From positions 247,763-311,762 of the forward strand of contig DASTCX010000004.1 in the NCBI GenBank assembly GCA_035710745.1: a DNA stretch of 64,000 nucleotides, in the 5' to 3' direction. This document shows, in pieces, positions 23,281-31,958 of the stretch. Source of the stretch: Candidatus Eremiobacteraceae bacterium. GTDB lineage: Bacteria; Vulcanimicrobiota; Vulcanimicrobiia; Eremiobacterales; Eremiobacteraceae. Position 1 is the stretch's first letter. The number at the start of each line of letters is the position of its first letter. Under the pieces are notes generated by a model, which was not told where the DNA came from, made no database searches, and saw nothing but the letters and a program-made list of their open reading frames with translations. The translations under genes were made by a program, and so were the position numbers.

Positions 23281-24954
23281 TTAGGCGATCTGCTGTTCCT
23301 CGCGGCTCACGGCCGCCGCGAGCAGCGTCTTATAACCGTGACTCGGGAAGAGCACGGTGACGAGGTCGCGTTCGAATCGCTCGACCGTGCCTTGGCCGAA
23401 TTTGCGGTGGTAGACCGTGTCGCCGATGCGGAACTCGCCGAACTCCGCGTCTTCGTCGGCCTCGTCGCCGGCGGCAGCCAGGTTTTGCAACGCGGTGGCC
23501 CCGCTGCGGCAGTTGTCGCACGCGCCGCAATTCGGCAAGTCGTAATCCTCGCCGAAATAGTTGAGGATGAACTTGCGCCGGCAGCTGCGCGTCTCGCAGT
23601 ACTGGAGCATCATCGCGAGCTTGCTCTGATCGTACGAGCGCTTCGTCTCGTAGCTCGCCAGGTTGAGCTGGAGCTCCGACTGCGTCTTGAGCCGCGGCGC
23701 CAATCCGTACGTCGCTTTCGTGACGTTTTGGATGAAGCCGCCCTTCTTGAGCAGCGCGAGGATGACTTTGAGCTTCGTCAGCGGCAGCAGCGAGATCTTG
23801 CGCAAGTCGGACAGCGACACCCCGTTCTGCTGCTGTTCGAAATATTGCAGCGTGCCGAAGACTTTCTGCACTTCTTCGACGTCGGGATACTTGCCGGTCA
23901 AGAAGTAGTTCTGGACGCGCGTATCGCTCTGGCGATAGAGCAACAGGCAGAGCGACTCGTCGCCGTCGCGACCGGCGCGGCCGGCTTCCTGCGTGTATGC
24001 TTCGACGCTGCCCGGCAGATCGTAGTGGATGACGAAGCGGATGTTCGCCTTGTCGATGCCGAGACCGAACGCGTTGGTAGCGACGACGATCTTGACCTGT
24101 TCGTTCATGAAGCGGTCGTGGACGCGGTCGCGGTCGGCCTTTTGCAGTTTCGAATGGTAGACTTCAGCCTCGACGCCGCAGTGCGTGCCGAGATATTCCG
24201 ACACCGTGTACGTGTTCTTGATCGTCGCGGTGTAGATGATGCCGAGCTGGCCCGCGAGTTGGCCTTCGACTTTCTTGCGCAACACGCGCAGCTTCTCGTC
24301 GTCGTTCGACGCGCGGATGACCTCGTAGACGAGGTTCGGGCGGTCGAATCCGCGGACGATCGGCTTTGTGTGCGGGATGCCGAGCTGCGTGACGATGTCT
24401 TCGCGCACGGCGGGCGTCGCCGTGGCGGTCAGGGCCAGCACGGTCGGGTGGCCGAGCGCCGCGATGACACGGCCGAGGTTGAGATACGCGGGCCGGAAAT
24501 CGTGCCCCCACTGCGAGATGCAGTGCGCTTCATCGACGACGAAGAGCGGCACGTGCAGTCGCTTGAGGATATCGACGAAGCTCTCGTCTTCGAGACGTTC
24601 CGGCGTCACGTAGATCAGCTTGAGATTGCCGCGCGCGACCTGTTCGAGGTGGTCGATCTCTTGTTCGTCGGAGAGCGTGCTGTTGAGCGCGACGGTGCTC
24701 GAGATGCCCGCCGCGGCGAGCATGTCGAGCTGGTCCTTCATGAGTGCGATGAGCGGCGAGACGACGACGGTCGTGCCCGGCAAGAGCAGCGCGGGCAATT
24801 GGTAACAGAGCGACTTGCCTGCGCCGGTCGCCAAAATCGCGAGCGTATCTTTGCCTTCCATGACGCGCTCGATGACATGTTCCTGGCCCGGATAAAAACG
24901 GTCGTACCCGAAGTGGCGGACCAGTGCTTCGTTCAGGTCGATGTCGACTGACAT
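23281..24954 (-). CDS. recQ: RecQ-type DNA helicase with C-terminal Tudor-like domain
   Basis: 557 residues from the ATG at 24954. The frame stays open upstream, but that extension is basic and unlike RecQ. Helicase motifs are ATGAGKSLCYQLPALLL (Walker A lysine K47), DEAHCISQWGHDFRP (motif II with the RecQ aromatic loop), NAFGLGIDKANIRFVIHYDLP and QEAGRAGRDG. The RecQ zinc site follows (CETRSCRRKF...NCGACDNC), then a short winged-helix region. In place of an HRDC domain the last 50 residues are IGDTVYHRKFGQGTVERFERD..TVLFPSHGYKTLL. These match the Tudor-like domain that ends PcrA/UvrD helicases. It is divergent from dnaX. Confidence 0.9.
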   Translation of the reverse strand: MSVDIDLNEALVRHFGYDRFYPGQEHVIERVMEGKDTLAILATGAGKSLCYQLPALLLPGTTVVVSPLIALMKDQLDMLAAAGISSTVALNSTLSDEQEIDHLEQVARGNLKLIYVTPERLEDESFVDILKRLHVPLFVVDEAHCISQWGHDFRPAYLNLGRVIAALGHPTVLALTATATPAVREDIVTQLGIPHTKPIVRGFDRPNLVYEVIRASNDDEKLRVLRKKVEGQLAGQLGIIYTATIKNTYTVSEYLGTHCGVEAEVYHSKLQKADRDRVHDRFMNEQVKIVVATNAFGLGIDKANIRFVIHYDLPGSVEAYTQEAGRAGRDGDESLCLLLYRQSDTRVQNYFLTGKYPDVEEVQKVFGTLQYFEQQQNGVSLSDLRKISLLPLTKLKVILALLKKGGFIQNVTKATYGLAPRLKTQSELQLNLASYETKRSYDQSKLAMMLQYCETRSCRRKFILNYFGEDYDLPNCGACDNCRSGATALQNLAAAGDEADEDAEFGEFRIGDTVYHRKFGQGTVERFERDLVTVLFPSHGYKTLLAAAVSREEQQIA

Positions 24955-25152
24955 GACTGTCGCTTGGCTTCCTCGCGTGGAAGATGACGAGACCCGGTTC
25001 CTTATACTGGAGAACCGTGGCCTTGGTGGCGATCGAAACCGCCTATGACATGCATTCCCTTCTCTATTTACGTTGAAACCTACTTTTTCGTTCACTGTGC
25101 TCCCGTGCACTGTCTGCGGGAATGGTCAAAACCGCGCGAGAAAAAGGCAAGC

Positions 25153-26760
25153 GTGCCAGAATCGGTGTCCCAAGACGGGCTCGCCCTTTACCGCAAGCAT
25201 AGACCCGCGGGTTTTGATGCGCTTGTAGGCCAGCCCGCCGTCGTCCAAGGACTTCAAGCTGCGGTCAAGACGGGCCGCGTCTCCCACGCCTACCTGTTCG
25301 CCGGACCGCGCGGCACCGGCAAGACGTCCGCGGCGCGCATCCTAGCCAAATGTCTAGACTGCCTGACGAATGGCCCACGGCCGGATCCGTGCGGCATCTG
25401 CGAGGCATGCGTTTCGATCACCGAGGGCACCGCGTTCGACGTCGTGGAGATCGACGCCGCAAGCAATCGCGGCATCAACGAGATCCGCGAGCTGCGCGAG
25501 CGCGTCCGCTTCGCGCCGGCGCAATTCCGCACGAAGGTCTATATCGTCGACGAAGTCCACATGCTCACGAGCGAGGCGTTCAACGCGCTTCTCAAGACGC
25601 TCGAAGAGCCGCCGGAATACGTCGTCTTCGTCCTCGCGACGACCGAGGCACACCGGGTTCCCGCCACCATCCTCTCGCGCTGTCAGCGCTACGAATTCCG
25701 GCGCATGACCCCGGCGGACATCGGCAAACGGCTCACCGAAGTGGCGGCGATGGAAAAGATCAAGATCTCGCCGGAAGCCGTCGAGCGTCTCGCGTACCTC
25801 GCCGACGGCGCCCTGCGCGATGCGCTCGTCATGCTCGACCAAGCCCGCGGCTTCGCGGGCGGCACCAGGATCGACGATGCCGTGCTCGATGAGGCCTTCG
25901 GCGCTTCGCACCGCGAGCTCGTCGAACGGATCGTCGACGCGATCGCCAGCAGCGATGCCGGCGAAGCATTGCGCGCGGTCGCCGATGCCACTGCGGTCGG
26001 CGCCGACCCGGCTTGGCTCACGAAAGAATGCTTGCGCTGGTTCCGGCTCGCGCTGCTCTCGCTCGCGGGTCGCGGACTCGTCGAAGCCGAGGTCGGCCCC
26101 GAAGAAGCGGCTACTATCGACGAGCGCGCCGCGAAAGTGGGCCGCGCGAAAGTGCTCACCGCGCTGCGCTATCTGTCGGAGACGGCGGCATTGCGTTTCT
26201 CATCGCAACCGCGCATCGATCTCGAGCTCGCGCTCGCGCGCATCATCTTGCCGTCAGACGACTTGAGCTTGCGCGCGTTGTCGGAGCGATTACGCCTTCT
26301 TGAAGAGCGTGCTCCGAACGGCAGCCCGCCGGCGAATGCGCCGCCCGCGTCGCCGGCACCCGAGTCCGCCTCGGGCGCGAGCGGTCGCGCCGCGAAGAAA
26401 GACTCGAAGCGCGCCGAGCCGGCCGCCGCCTCGATCAGCGCAGCGCGCCTTTCCGGTCTTTGGCCGATGGTCCTGACCGCGGCTCGCGGACGATCGATGC
26501 AGGCATACGGGCATCTGCAGCACGCGGTCGTCGCGGAAGCATCGGATGAACTTGTCACCATCGGCGTCGACGACAAGTACAATCGCGATAGACTCGCCGA
26601 TTCCGCGATGAGCAAGCTCGTCGCCGAAGCGATCGCAGAAGCGAGCGGCGCCCATCCGCAGGTGCGCTTCGTCCTCTCGCCGACGCCCGTGGCCTCGCAG
26701 GCGAAGGCGCCCGGCGGACTCGCGCTGGCGGCCGACGTCCTCGGCGACGATCTTTTCTGA
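25153..26760 (+). CDS. dnaX: DNA polymerase III subunit gamma/tau
   Basis: 535 residues from the GTG at 25153, which has AAAAAGG four bases upstream and gives the standard start (SQDGLALYRKHRPAGFDALVGQ). An upstream ATG at 25045 would add an unrelated hydrophobic stretch. Clamp-loader features are Walker A GPRGTGKT (51-58), the zinc site C67/C70...C80/C83/C86, DEVHML and SRCQRYEFRRM (sensor/arginine finger). An Ala/Pro-rich linker (about 370-405) leads to a C-terminal tau-like domain ending LAADVLGDDLF. No frameshift slippery A-run is obvious at the gamma/tau boundary. ybaB and recR follow in the order widely conserved in bacteria. Confidence 0.95.
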   Translation: MPESVSQDGLALYRKHRPAGFDALVGQPAVVQGLQAAVKTGRVSHAYLFAGPRGTGKTSAARILAKCLDCLTNGPRPDPCGICEACVSITEGTAFDVVEIDAASNRGINEIRELRERVRFAPAQFRTKVYIVDEVHMLTSEAFNALLKTLEEPPEYVVFVLATTEAHRVPATILSRCQRYEFRRMTPADIGKRLTEVAAMEKIKISPEAVERLAYLADGALRDALVMLDQARGFAGGTRIDDAVLDEAFGASHRELVERIVDAIASSDAGEALRAVADATAVGADPAWLTKECLRWFRLALLSLAGRGLVEAEVGPEEAATIDERAAKVGRAKVLTALRYLSETAALRFSSQPRIDLELALARIILPSDDLSLRALSERLRLLEERAPNGSPPANAPPASPAPESASGASGRAAKKDSKRAEPAAASISAARLSGLWPMVLTAARGRSMQAYGHLQHAVVAEASDELVTIGVDDKYNRDRLADSAMSKLVAEAIAEASGAHPQVRFVLSPTPVASQAKAPGGLALAADVLGDDLF

Positions 26761-26782
26761 AACGCCTGACGAAAGGCCGACG

Positions 26783-27088
26783 ATGAACCCCAATCAGATG
26801 TTGCAGCAGGCTCGCAAGCTGCAAGCGCAGCTCGCGAAGATCCAAGAAGAACTCGGCGTCGAGACGGTGACGGGCAGCGCGAGCTCGGGCGCGGTCGAAG
26901 TGACGCTCAACGGCCACGGCGACGTCGCGAAGGTGAAGATCGACAAGGCAGCCGTCGATCCCGACGACGTGGAAACGCTCGAAGATCTCGTGCTCGTCGC
27001 GATCAAAGACGCGCAAGCGAAGGCGCGCGCGCTCTCGCAATCGCGCATGGGGCCGCTCACCGGCGGCCTCGGCATCCCTGGGCTATAG
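26783..27088 (+). CDS. ybaB: YbaB/EbfC nucleoid-associated protein
   Basis: 101 residues from ATG with GAAAGG seven bases upstream. It starts NPNQMLQQARKLQAQLAKIQEELG, the long N-terminal helix of the family. The central sheet follows (VEVTLNGHGDVAKVKIDKAAVDPDDVETLEDLVLVAIKDA) and then the C-terminal helix ending GLGIPGL. YbaB dimers bind DNA like tweezers and are nearly always encoded between dnaX and recR, as here. Length is normal and nothing is unusual. Confidence 0.95.
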   Translation: MNPNQMLQQARKLQAQLAKIQEELGVETVTGSASSGAVEVTLNGHGDVAKVKIDKAAVDPDDVETLEDLVLVAIKDAQAKARALSQSRMGPLTGGLGIPGL

Positions 27089-27107
27089 GATCTCGGACTC
27101 GAGCGTC

Positions 27108-27704
27108 GTGTACGTCGCCGGGCCTCTCGCCGACCTCATCCGTGAGCTGGAGAAGCTGCCGACGATCGGACCGAAGACCGCGGCGCGGCTCGCCTACTAC
27201 CTGCTCTCGGCCAGACGCGAAGACGCGGACGCTCTCGCCGCCGCGATCGGCGGACTCAAAGACCGCATACGGCTATGCAGCCGCTGCTTTTCGCTGACCG
27301 AGGATGATCCGTGTACGATCTGCCGCGACCAGCAGCGTGACGGCTCGGTGCTCTGCGTCGTCGGCGAGGCGAAGGACGTCTACGCCATCGAGCGGACGAT
27401 GAGCTTCCGCGGCCGCTACCACGTGCTCGGCGGCCTCATCTCGCCGATGGAAGGCATCGGCGTCGACAAGCTCAAGGTGAAAGAACTGATCGAGCGCATC
27501 AAGCCCGAAGGCATCTCCGAGATCATCGTCGCGACCAATCCGAACGCCGAAGGCGAATCGACGGCGCTCTATCTGGCGCGGTTGCTGACGCCGCTCGGCG
27601 TCAACGTCACGCGGCTTGCGTACGGTTTGCCGATCGGCGGCGATCTCGACTACGCGGATGAGGTGACGCTCGCGCGCGCCCTCGAAGGTCGCCGCACGAT
27701 GTGA
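27108..27704 (+). CDS. recR: Recombination mediator RecR
   Basis: 198 residues from GTG. RecR works with RecF/RecO to load RecA at gaps. The helix-hairpin-helix is LIRELEKLPTIGPKTAARLAYYLL and the C4 zinc finger is CSRCFSLTEDDPCTIC. The TOPRIM domain runs from LCVVGEAKDVYAIERT through HVLGGLISPMEGIGVDKL to EIIVATNPNAEGESTALYL. The C-terminal Walker-B-like tail is TRLAYGLPIGGDLDYADEVTLARALEGR. It ends the dnaX-ybaB-recR run, and a REP-like palindrome starts at its stop codon. Confidence 0.95.
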   Translation: MYVAGPLADLIRELEKLPTIGPKTAARLAYYLLSARREDADALAAAIGGLKDRIRLCSRCFSLTEDDPCTICRDQQRDGSVLCVVGEAKDVYAIERTMSFRGRYHVLGGLISPMEGIGVDKLKVKELIERIKPEGISEIIVATNPNAEGESTALYLARLLTPLGVNVTRLAYGLPIGGDLDYADEVTLARALEGRRTM

Positions 27705-27743
27705 GGCCGCGGCGGTCGGTCGAGATTAATCTCGACCGCTCCC
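27705..27743 (-). repeat. REP-like palindrome, copy 3
   Basis: Reverse-oriented copy with a four-base GGTC duplication before the hairpin and arms GGTCGAGAT/ATCTCGACC around TA. The head is GGAG on the minus strand. It fills the gap between the convergent recR and DUF697 genes. On the plus strand it is followed by a TATTTTTTG run, so it may double as a recR terminator. Confidence 0.85.
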
Positions 27744-28763
27744 CTATTTTTTGTTGCGGGCGCGCTCGATCATGTCGGCGACGAGCTTCTTCGCGCGTTC
27801 CAAAGCGTCGTGGTAGAGCGCCTTCGTCGACGCCGCGTTCAAAGTCGTGCCATGCTCGTAGTAGTACGATGCGGCTTGTCCGACGACGAGCGTTCCCGCG
27901 TAGGCGATGCCCGCCTTGATCGGGATGCCGGCGACCGGAATGAAACCGGACAGCTCGCGCGCGAGCGCGCGCCAGCCGTAACCGCCGCCGATCACCGGAA
28001 GCAGTTCGACGACGCGCGCGAATTCGGCGCGCTTGCCGTACGCCGCCGAGATCTTCAACAACATATCGATCTGCAGACCGGTGATCGCGATCGTGTCACC
28101 TGCAGAAGCGATGCCGCCGAGGACGATGCCAAGCACGGGTATGTGATCCGCCAGGGCCGATGCGCCGGCGACCTTTAGGCACGTGACCGCGCAATCGAGC
28201 GTCAGGCGCGCGGCGACGGTCGGCCGGAAAACGGGCAGTGCAGCCCCCAGCGCCACCTCGACGCCCGAACAGGCGAGCACCAGATCGTGCAGCAAATGCT
28301 TGCGCATCTCGGGCACGGTGAGGTCGCTCAACTGATAGGTGCCGGGGTGGTCGACCGATGGGCGCCGATCGGGCGCGGTCGTCGCGATCCTAGAGTCCGG
28401 CGCTCCGACATCCGGCCGCTGATATTCGACGATGAACAGCGGTAACGCGGATCCGACGGTCGGCAGCACATCGGGAAGCGGCGGATCGTCGATCGAGCGC
28501 ACGTAGACGTAGGCCTTCGTCGAATCGCTCGTCGGCGTCGCAGCGTCGGCCGTTTCGAAGACGGCGCTGAGCGGCGCAGCGTCGGGGTCGAGGACCGCGA
28601 TAAGTTCGCCCGCGCGCGGGCCCGCAACGCGAAGCCGGACCGGCCTGCGCGCATGCGAGTCGATCGCGTTCAGATTGATGCGGTCGCGGAACTGGTCGAT
28701 CCAGCGTCCGAAGTTTTCCGCGGGCGTTCCCGGCTTCGGAGCCGGTCGCGCGTCAGTGGCCAT
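27744..28763 (-). CDS. DUF697-type protein without a GTPase domain
   Basis: 339 residues. The first 160 residues are a soluble, Pro/Asp-rich region I do not recognise. The second half resembles the DUF697/YcjF membrane-associated domain: PVLGIVLGGIASAGDTIAITGLQIDMLLKISAAYGK, then GGYGWRALARELSGFIPVAGIPIKAGIAYAGTLVVGQAASYYYEHG, then a Lys/Arg-rich tail. DUF697 is normally fused to or encoded beside a dynamin-like or Era-like GTPase (YcjX), and neither is seen here. It is read from right to left after the M48 protease, with a hairpin terminator between. Function is unknown. Confidence 0.65.
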   Translation of the reverse strand: MATDARPAPKPGTPAENFGRWIDQFRDRINLNAIDSHARRPVRLRVAGPRAGELIAVLDPDAAPLSAVFETADAATPTSDSTKAYVYVRSIDDPPLPDVLPTVGSALPLFIVEYQRPDVGAPDSRIATTAPDRRPSVDHPGTYQLSDLTVPEMRKHLLHDLVLACSGVEVALGAALPVFRPTVAARLTLDCAVTCLKVAGASALADHIPVLGIVLGGIASAGDTIAITGLQIDMLLKISAAYGKRAEFARVVELLPVIGGGYGWRALARELSGFIPVAGIPIKAGIAYAGTLVVGQAASYYYEHGTTLNAASTKALYHDALERAKKLVADMIERARNKK

Positions 28764-28840
28764 AGCCGTCCTTAATACCGTCGCCGTCTACCTATTGTTT
28801 CGGCACCTTCGTGCCCGTTCGCGCGCGGAAATAACGAAAA

Positions 28841-28871
28841 AGAAGTGGCCGGCCATTTTAGGCCGGCCATT
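28841..28871 (-). terminator. Intrinsic terminator after the M48 protease gene
   Basis: A 9-bp perfect stem TGGCCGGCC/GGCCGGCCA with an ATTTTA loop (28846-28869). Read on the minus strand it is followed by CTTCTTTTTCG. That is the arrangement of a Rho-independent terminator for the leftward protease gene. Confidence 0.8.
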
Positions 28872-28900
28872 CGGAGCGTTCCTCGTCGCGGGCGTTCCTG

Positions 28901-30964
28901 CTACCTTGGCGAGTGCGAGGCCGAAGGCGCGGGCGTCGCCGACGCGGCCGGTTCCGGGTTCGAGACGTGCGTGGTCGCGACCGGAGCAACGGGCTTCTCT
29001 GCATAGCCCTCCCACATGAGGCCGAGGACGACTTCCATCGACTCCATCGAGAGGTGCTTCGAGAGCGCGAGATCGACGAACGGCGTTCCGGTCGCCCGCT
29101 GCTCGTTGATGACCGTGCTCACCGGGATCTTCTCCTCGGCGGCGAGCCAAGAAGCGGCCGCGACGTCGCCAGGGTTGATGTCGAGGCGCAGCGCTTCATT
29201 GTACGTCGGTGGGTCGACGGCGAGCCGCCGGCTGATCACGTGCGTCAGCGTGTCGTATCGCCCTTGCGGATAACCGAGCCCGAGCAGCGTGATGCGAGCT
29301 TGGATCTGGCGCGCCTGCGCTGCGAAGAACATCGTCTGCGCCGTCTCGGCGGCTCCTGCCGCGAGATCGAGCTGCTGGATCGCCGCGAGCGCGAGCGGCT
29401 TGAGATCCTGTGCGTCGCGGGGCGAGAGGTCGCCGCCGAAGGTCGCGCCCATCGTATCGAGCTTGCGGAAGTACTGGTCCATCAGGGGGATGGCTTGCCA
29501 CATGAGCGCGACCGAACCGCGCGCCGCGGTCACCCCGCTGACGAGCTCCGACGACGAAGTCGTCATCTGCGAATCGATGTCGTCGTACGACGGCAGCAGC
29601 GTCAACGTGTCGCCGCCGATCGAGTTGCCCTTGAGCGGCGCGTTCATCTGGTCGAGCACGCCCATATCGTCGCGGATGATGCCATCCGATTGGCCGATGA
29701 GATAGCTGCTCTTGTCGAAGACGATATTGATGTCTTTAGCCATGTGGAACATGTCGAACTCGACGCCTTCGAGACGGCTGCCCGGCCGGACGTCGACGTT
29801 GCTGAAGTCCGGGATCTCGTACTCGAGGTTCTGCAGACGAGCGTCAAGCCTGCTGACATCGTCCTTACCGAGCTTGATGCGATCGGAGACCGCTGTCTGC
29901 TCGCCCTTCACCTGGGAGATCGCGGATGCGAGCTTCGAGCGCACCGGCGTGAGGTTCGGGTGGATGATGAGGTCGCCGGGCGACTTCGTGCGATCGGGCA
30001 GCAACGACATCACTTGTGCCGCGCTCCGCGCGGCGGCCTCGGTCACCGACGGAGCGTGCTCGACCTGCTCGAGGGCCGTCGCGGACTTGTCGAAGCTGCC
30101 GAGCGCGAGCTCGACCTGGCCCTTGTGGAGAAGCGCGAGCTGGTTGTCCGGTTGCGCGTTGAGCACTGCGTCGTATTTCGTGAGAGCGTAGGCGTAGCGT
30201 CCCTCGTCTTCATCGTGGATCGCCTGCGTCGTGATCTGATCGTAGTTCGTCTGCGAAAGTTCCGGATAGCCCAAAAGGTGAGCGACGCGATCCGGCGAGT
30301 CCGGGTGATCTTCGAAATATTTGTCGATGCCGGTCGACGAATCGCCGAATTCTTTGCCGAGCCGATATTGAAACGACACCATGGCGTTCGGATCGTATCC
30401 GGCACGCGACATGAGGAGCAGACCGTACTGGTCGGCTTGCAGCTCGTCGACGCGCGACATCTTCTCGATCGCCGCCCCGCCGATGAGGTTGCCGAAGCGA
30501 TAGATGAACGGATTGAAGATCGATGCGATGCCGAGGATGAGGTTGAGCACCTGGGCCTTCGCCTGGAGCGTCACCTGGTTGCGGCGCTCCGTGTGACCGA
30601 TCTCGTGGCCGAGGACGCCGGCGAGCTCGTCGTCCGAATTGACGTAGTTGAGCAGGCCGAAATTGACGTACGTGAACCCGCCTGGCAGCGAGAACGCGTT
30701 GATGTCATCCGTGTCGACGATCTTGAACTGGTAGTTGATGTCCTTGCGCGCGCGGTACTGCGCGAGGTTCGTCGCGATGCCCGAGACCCACGCGTTGAGA
30801 ACCGGGTCGGTGACGTAGGCGTTTTGCGCGTCGACTTGTCGAGCCTCGTAAGCGCCCTGCGAGATCTCTTCCTGGGTCGACTCGGCGTGCGCCGGCGTCG
30901 GAGCGATCGACAAACACAGCGAGCACATCGTCGCGAGAGCGAGAGCTCGTTTCAACATCATCAT
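28901..30964 (-). CDS. Periplasmic M48 metalloprotease with TPR-like C-terminal region (BepA-like)
   Basis: About 687 residues. The start is at one of three consecutive ATG codons (30964, 30961, 30958) just before the signal peptide LKRALALATMCSLCLSIAPTPAHA. The M48 catalytic domain holds the zinc motif HEIGH at 120-124 (LGHEIGHTERRNQVTLQ) and RVDELQADQYGLLLMSRAGYDP with the third ligand. After about residue 260 come TPR-like repeats (YALTKYDAVLNAQPDNQLALLHKGQVELALGSFDKSATALEQ) and a long helical region of about 350 residues, ending in a PAASATPAPSASHSPR tail. BepA/YfgC-type proteases degrade stalled outer-membrane proteins. The long extension is much larger than in BepA (487 residues). Confidence 0.85.
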   Translation of the reverse strand: MMMLKRALALATMCSLCLSIAPTPAHAESTQEEISQGAYEARQVDAQNAYVTDPVLNAWVSGIATNLAQYRARKDINYQFKIVDTDDINAFSLPGGFTYVNFGLLNYVNSDDELAGVLGHEIGHTERRNQVTLQAKAQVLNLILGIASIFNPFIYRFGNLIGGAAIEKMSRVDELQADQYGLLLMSRAGYDPNAMVSFQYRLGKEFGDSSTGIDKYFEDHPDSPDRVAHLLGYPELSQTNYDQITTQAIHDEDEGRYAYALTKYDAVLNAQPDNQLALLHKGQVELALGSFDKSATALEQVEHAPSVTEAAARSAAQVMSLLPDRTKSPGDLIIHPNLTPVRSKLASAISQVKGEQTAVSDRIKLGKDDVSRLDARLQNLEYEIPDFSNVDVRPGSRLEGVEFDMFHMAKDINIVFDKSSYLIGQSDGIIRDDMGVLDQMNAPLKGNSIGGDTLTLLPSYDDIDSQMTTSSSELVSGVTAARGSVALMWQAIPLMDQYFRKLDTMGATFGGDLSPRDAQDLKPLALAAIQQLDLAAGAAETAQTMFFAAQARQIQARITLLGLGYPQGRYDTLTHVISRRLAVDPPTYNEALRLDINPGDVAAASWLAAEEKIPVSTVINEQRATGTPFVDLALSKHLSMESMEVVLGLMWEGYAEKPVAPVATTHVSNPEPAASATPAPSASHSPR

Positions 30965-31174
30965 GATCGGAATTTCCCCGCGGTTTTCGGGTCGACGAAC
31001 GGCCGACTCCGTTAACAGTTTTGCGACGGTCAAGCGGCCAAGCCCTGCGATGTGCGAGCGCTGTGCGCGCCGCCAATCCACAACGTTTTCACAGATCTTT
31101 CACAGACCTTTCCACAAGGATAACGTACAAACCCACGAAAGCGATGCGGCGCGTCATCCGCGTTCGGGGCGTTT
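30965..31174. promoter_or_regulatory. Divergent intergenic region between the M48 protease and minC
   Basis: 210 bp between divergently read genes, so promoters for both should lie here. I see AT-enriched patches (GTTAACAGTTTTGCGACGG near 31011-31029, and TTTTCACAGATCTTTCACAG near 31085) but no clean -35/-10 pair. CACAGATCTTTCACAGACC contains a direct CACAGA-CTTT repeat. Confidence 0.4.
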
Positions 31175-31939
31175 TTGTCCCGACCGCTGCGCCCGTTCGA
31201 GACCGTCTCCGTGCAGATAAAAGGCACCAAATCGGGTCTGTTGCTCCACCTGTACGAGCGGCCTCTTGCCGACTCGGTCGCCGAAATGCGCTCGCGGCTC
31301 TCGTCGACACCGGATTTCTACAAAGGCAGCCGGGCCGTGCTCATGCTCGGCGCGCTGCCCGCCGAGCCCGCGGAGCTCGCGGCCGTCGTCGCGACGCTCG
31401 AGCAGTTCGGCATCGTCGCCGATGGTGCCGTATGCGATAGTGACGCGGTCGCGACACTCGCCAAGTCGGCCGGTCTGAGGCTCGTCGCGGCCAGCGTCGC
31501 CGCGGCCCCTCGATCGCGCGACGACCGGACAGGGCCAGCGTCCAAAGCTGGCGGCGCCAAAGGCCACGCACCGCGCAACGGCAACGGCAGCGGCGTCGCG
31601 ACGGCCGACGCGGCCGGCATCCGCTATCACAAGGGCACGCTTCGATCCGGACAGTCGATCAGCGCGGTCGGCACGATCGTCGTCGTCGGCGACGTCAACG
31701 CCGGCGCCGAGCTCATCGCGACCGCCGACATCGTCGTCTGGGGAAGCTTGCGCGGCGTCGCGCACGCAGGTGCGCACGGCGACGAATCGGCCGCCGTCTT
31801 CGCGCTGCGGCTGGAACCGATGCAGTTGCGGATCGCGCGATGCATCGCGATCGCGCCGCCGCACGAGAAGCGGCAAAAGCATGCGACGCCGGAGGTCGCG
31901 CGCATCCGGGAAGGCAAGATTGCCATCGAGCGCGCGTGA
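31175..31939 (+). CDS. minC: Septum site-determining protein MinC
   Basis: 254 residues from TTG (no better in-frame start is available). The N-terminal FtsZ-inhibiting domain (about 1-110) starts FETVSVQIKGTKSGLLLHLYERPLADSVAEMRSRL. A Gly/Ala/Asn linker follows at about 115-148. The MinC C-terminal beta-helix domain reads YHKGTLRSGQSISAVGTIVVVGDVNAGAELIATADIVVWGSLRGVAHAGAHGDESAAVFALRLEPMQLRIA. That domain dimerises and binds MinD. The complete min set follows, but with two minD genes. Confidence 0.93.
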   Translation: MSRPLRPFETVSVQIKGTKSGLLLHLYERPLADSVAEMRSRLSSTPDFYKGSRAVLMLGALPAEPAELAAVVATLEQFGIVADGAVCDSDAVATLAKSAGLRLVAASVAAAPRSRDDRTGPASKAGGAKGHAPRNGNGSGVATADAAGIRYHKGTLRSGQSISAVGTIVVVGDVNAGAELIATADIVVWGSLRGVAHAGAHGDESAAVFALRLEPMQLRIARCIAIAPPHEKRQKHATPEVARIREGKIAIERA

Positions 31940-31958
31940 AGAGCGACATGAGGCGGCG

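Noticed and set aside
23026..24951. A 641-codon rightward frame antisense to recQ.
   Set aside because: RecQ motifs are complete on the other strand. This frame is of shadow-type composition (RRR, DVDL, AVLV).
25045..25152. Extension of dnaX to an upstream ATG (and of recQ into the same region).
   Set aside because: Both extensions occupy the AT-rich divergent promoter region and lack family similarity. The chosen starts give standard N-termini.
28913..31015. A 700-codon rightward frame antisense to the M48 protease.
   Set aside because: The protease has signal peptide, HEIGH and TPR-like repeats. The antisense frame has no recognisable domain.
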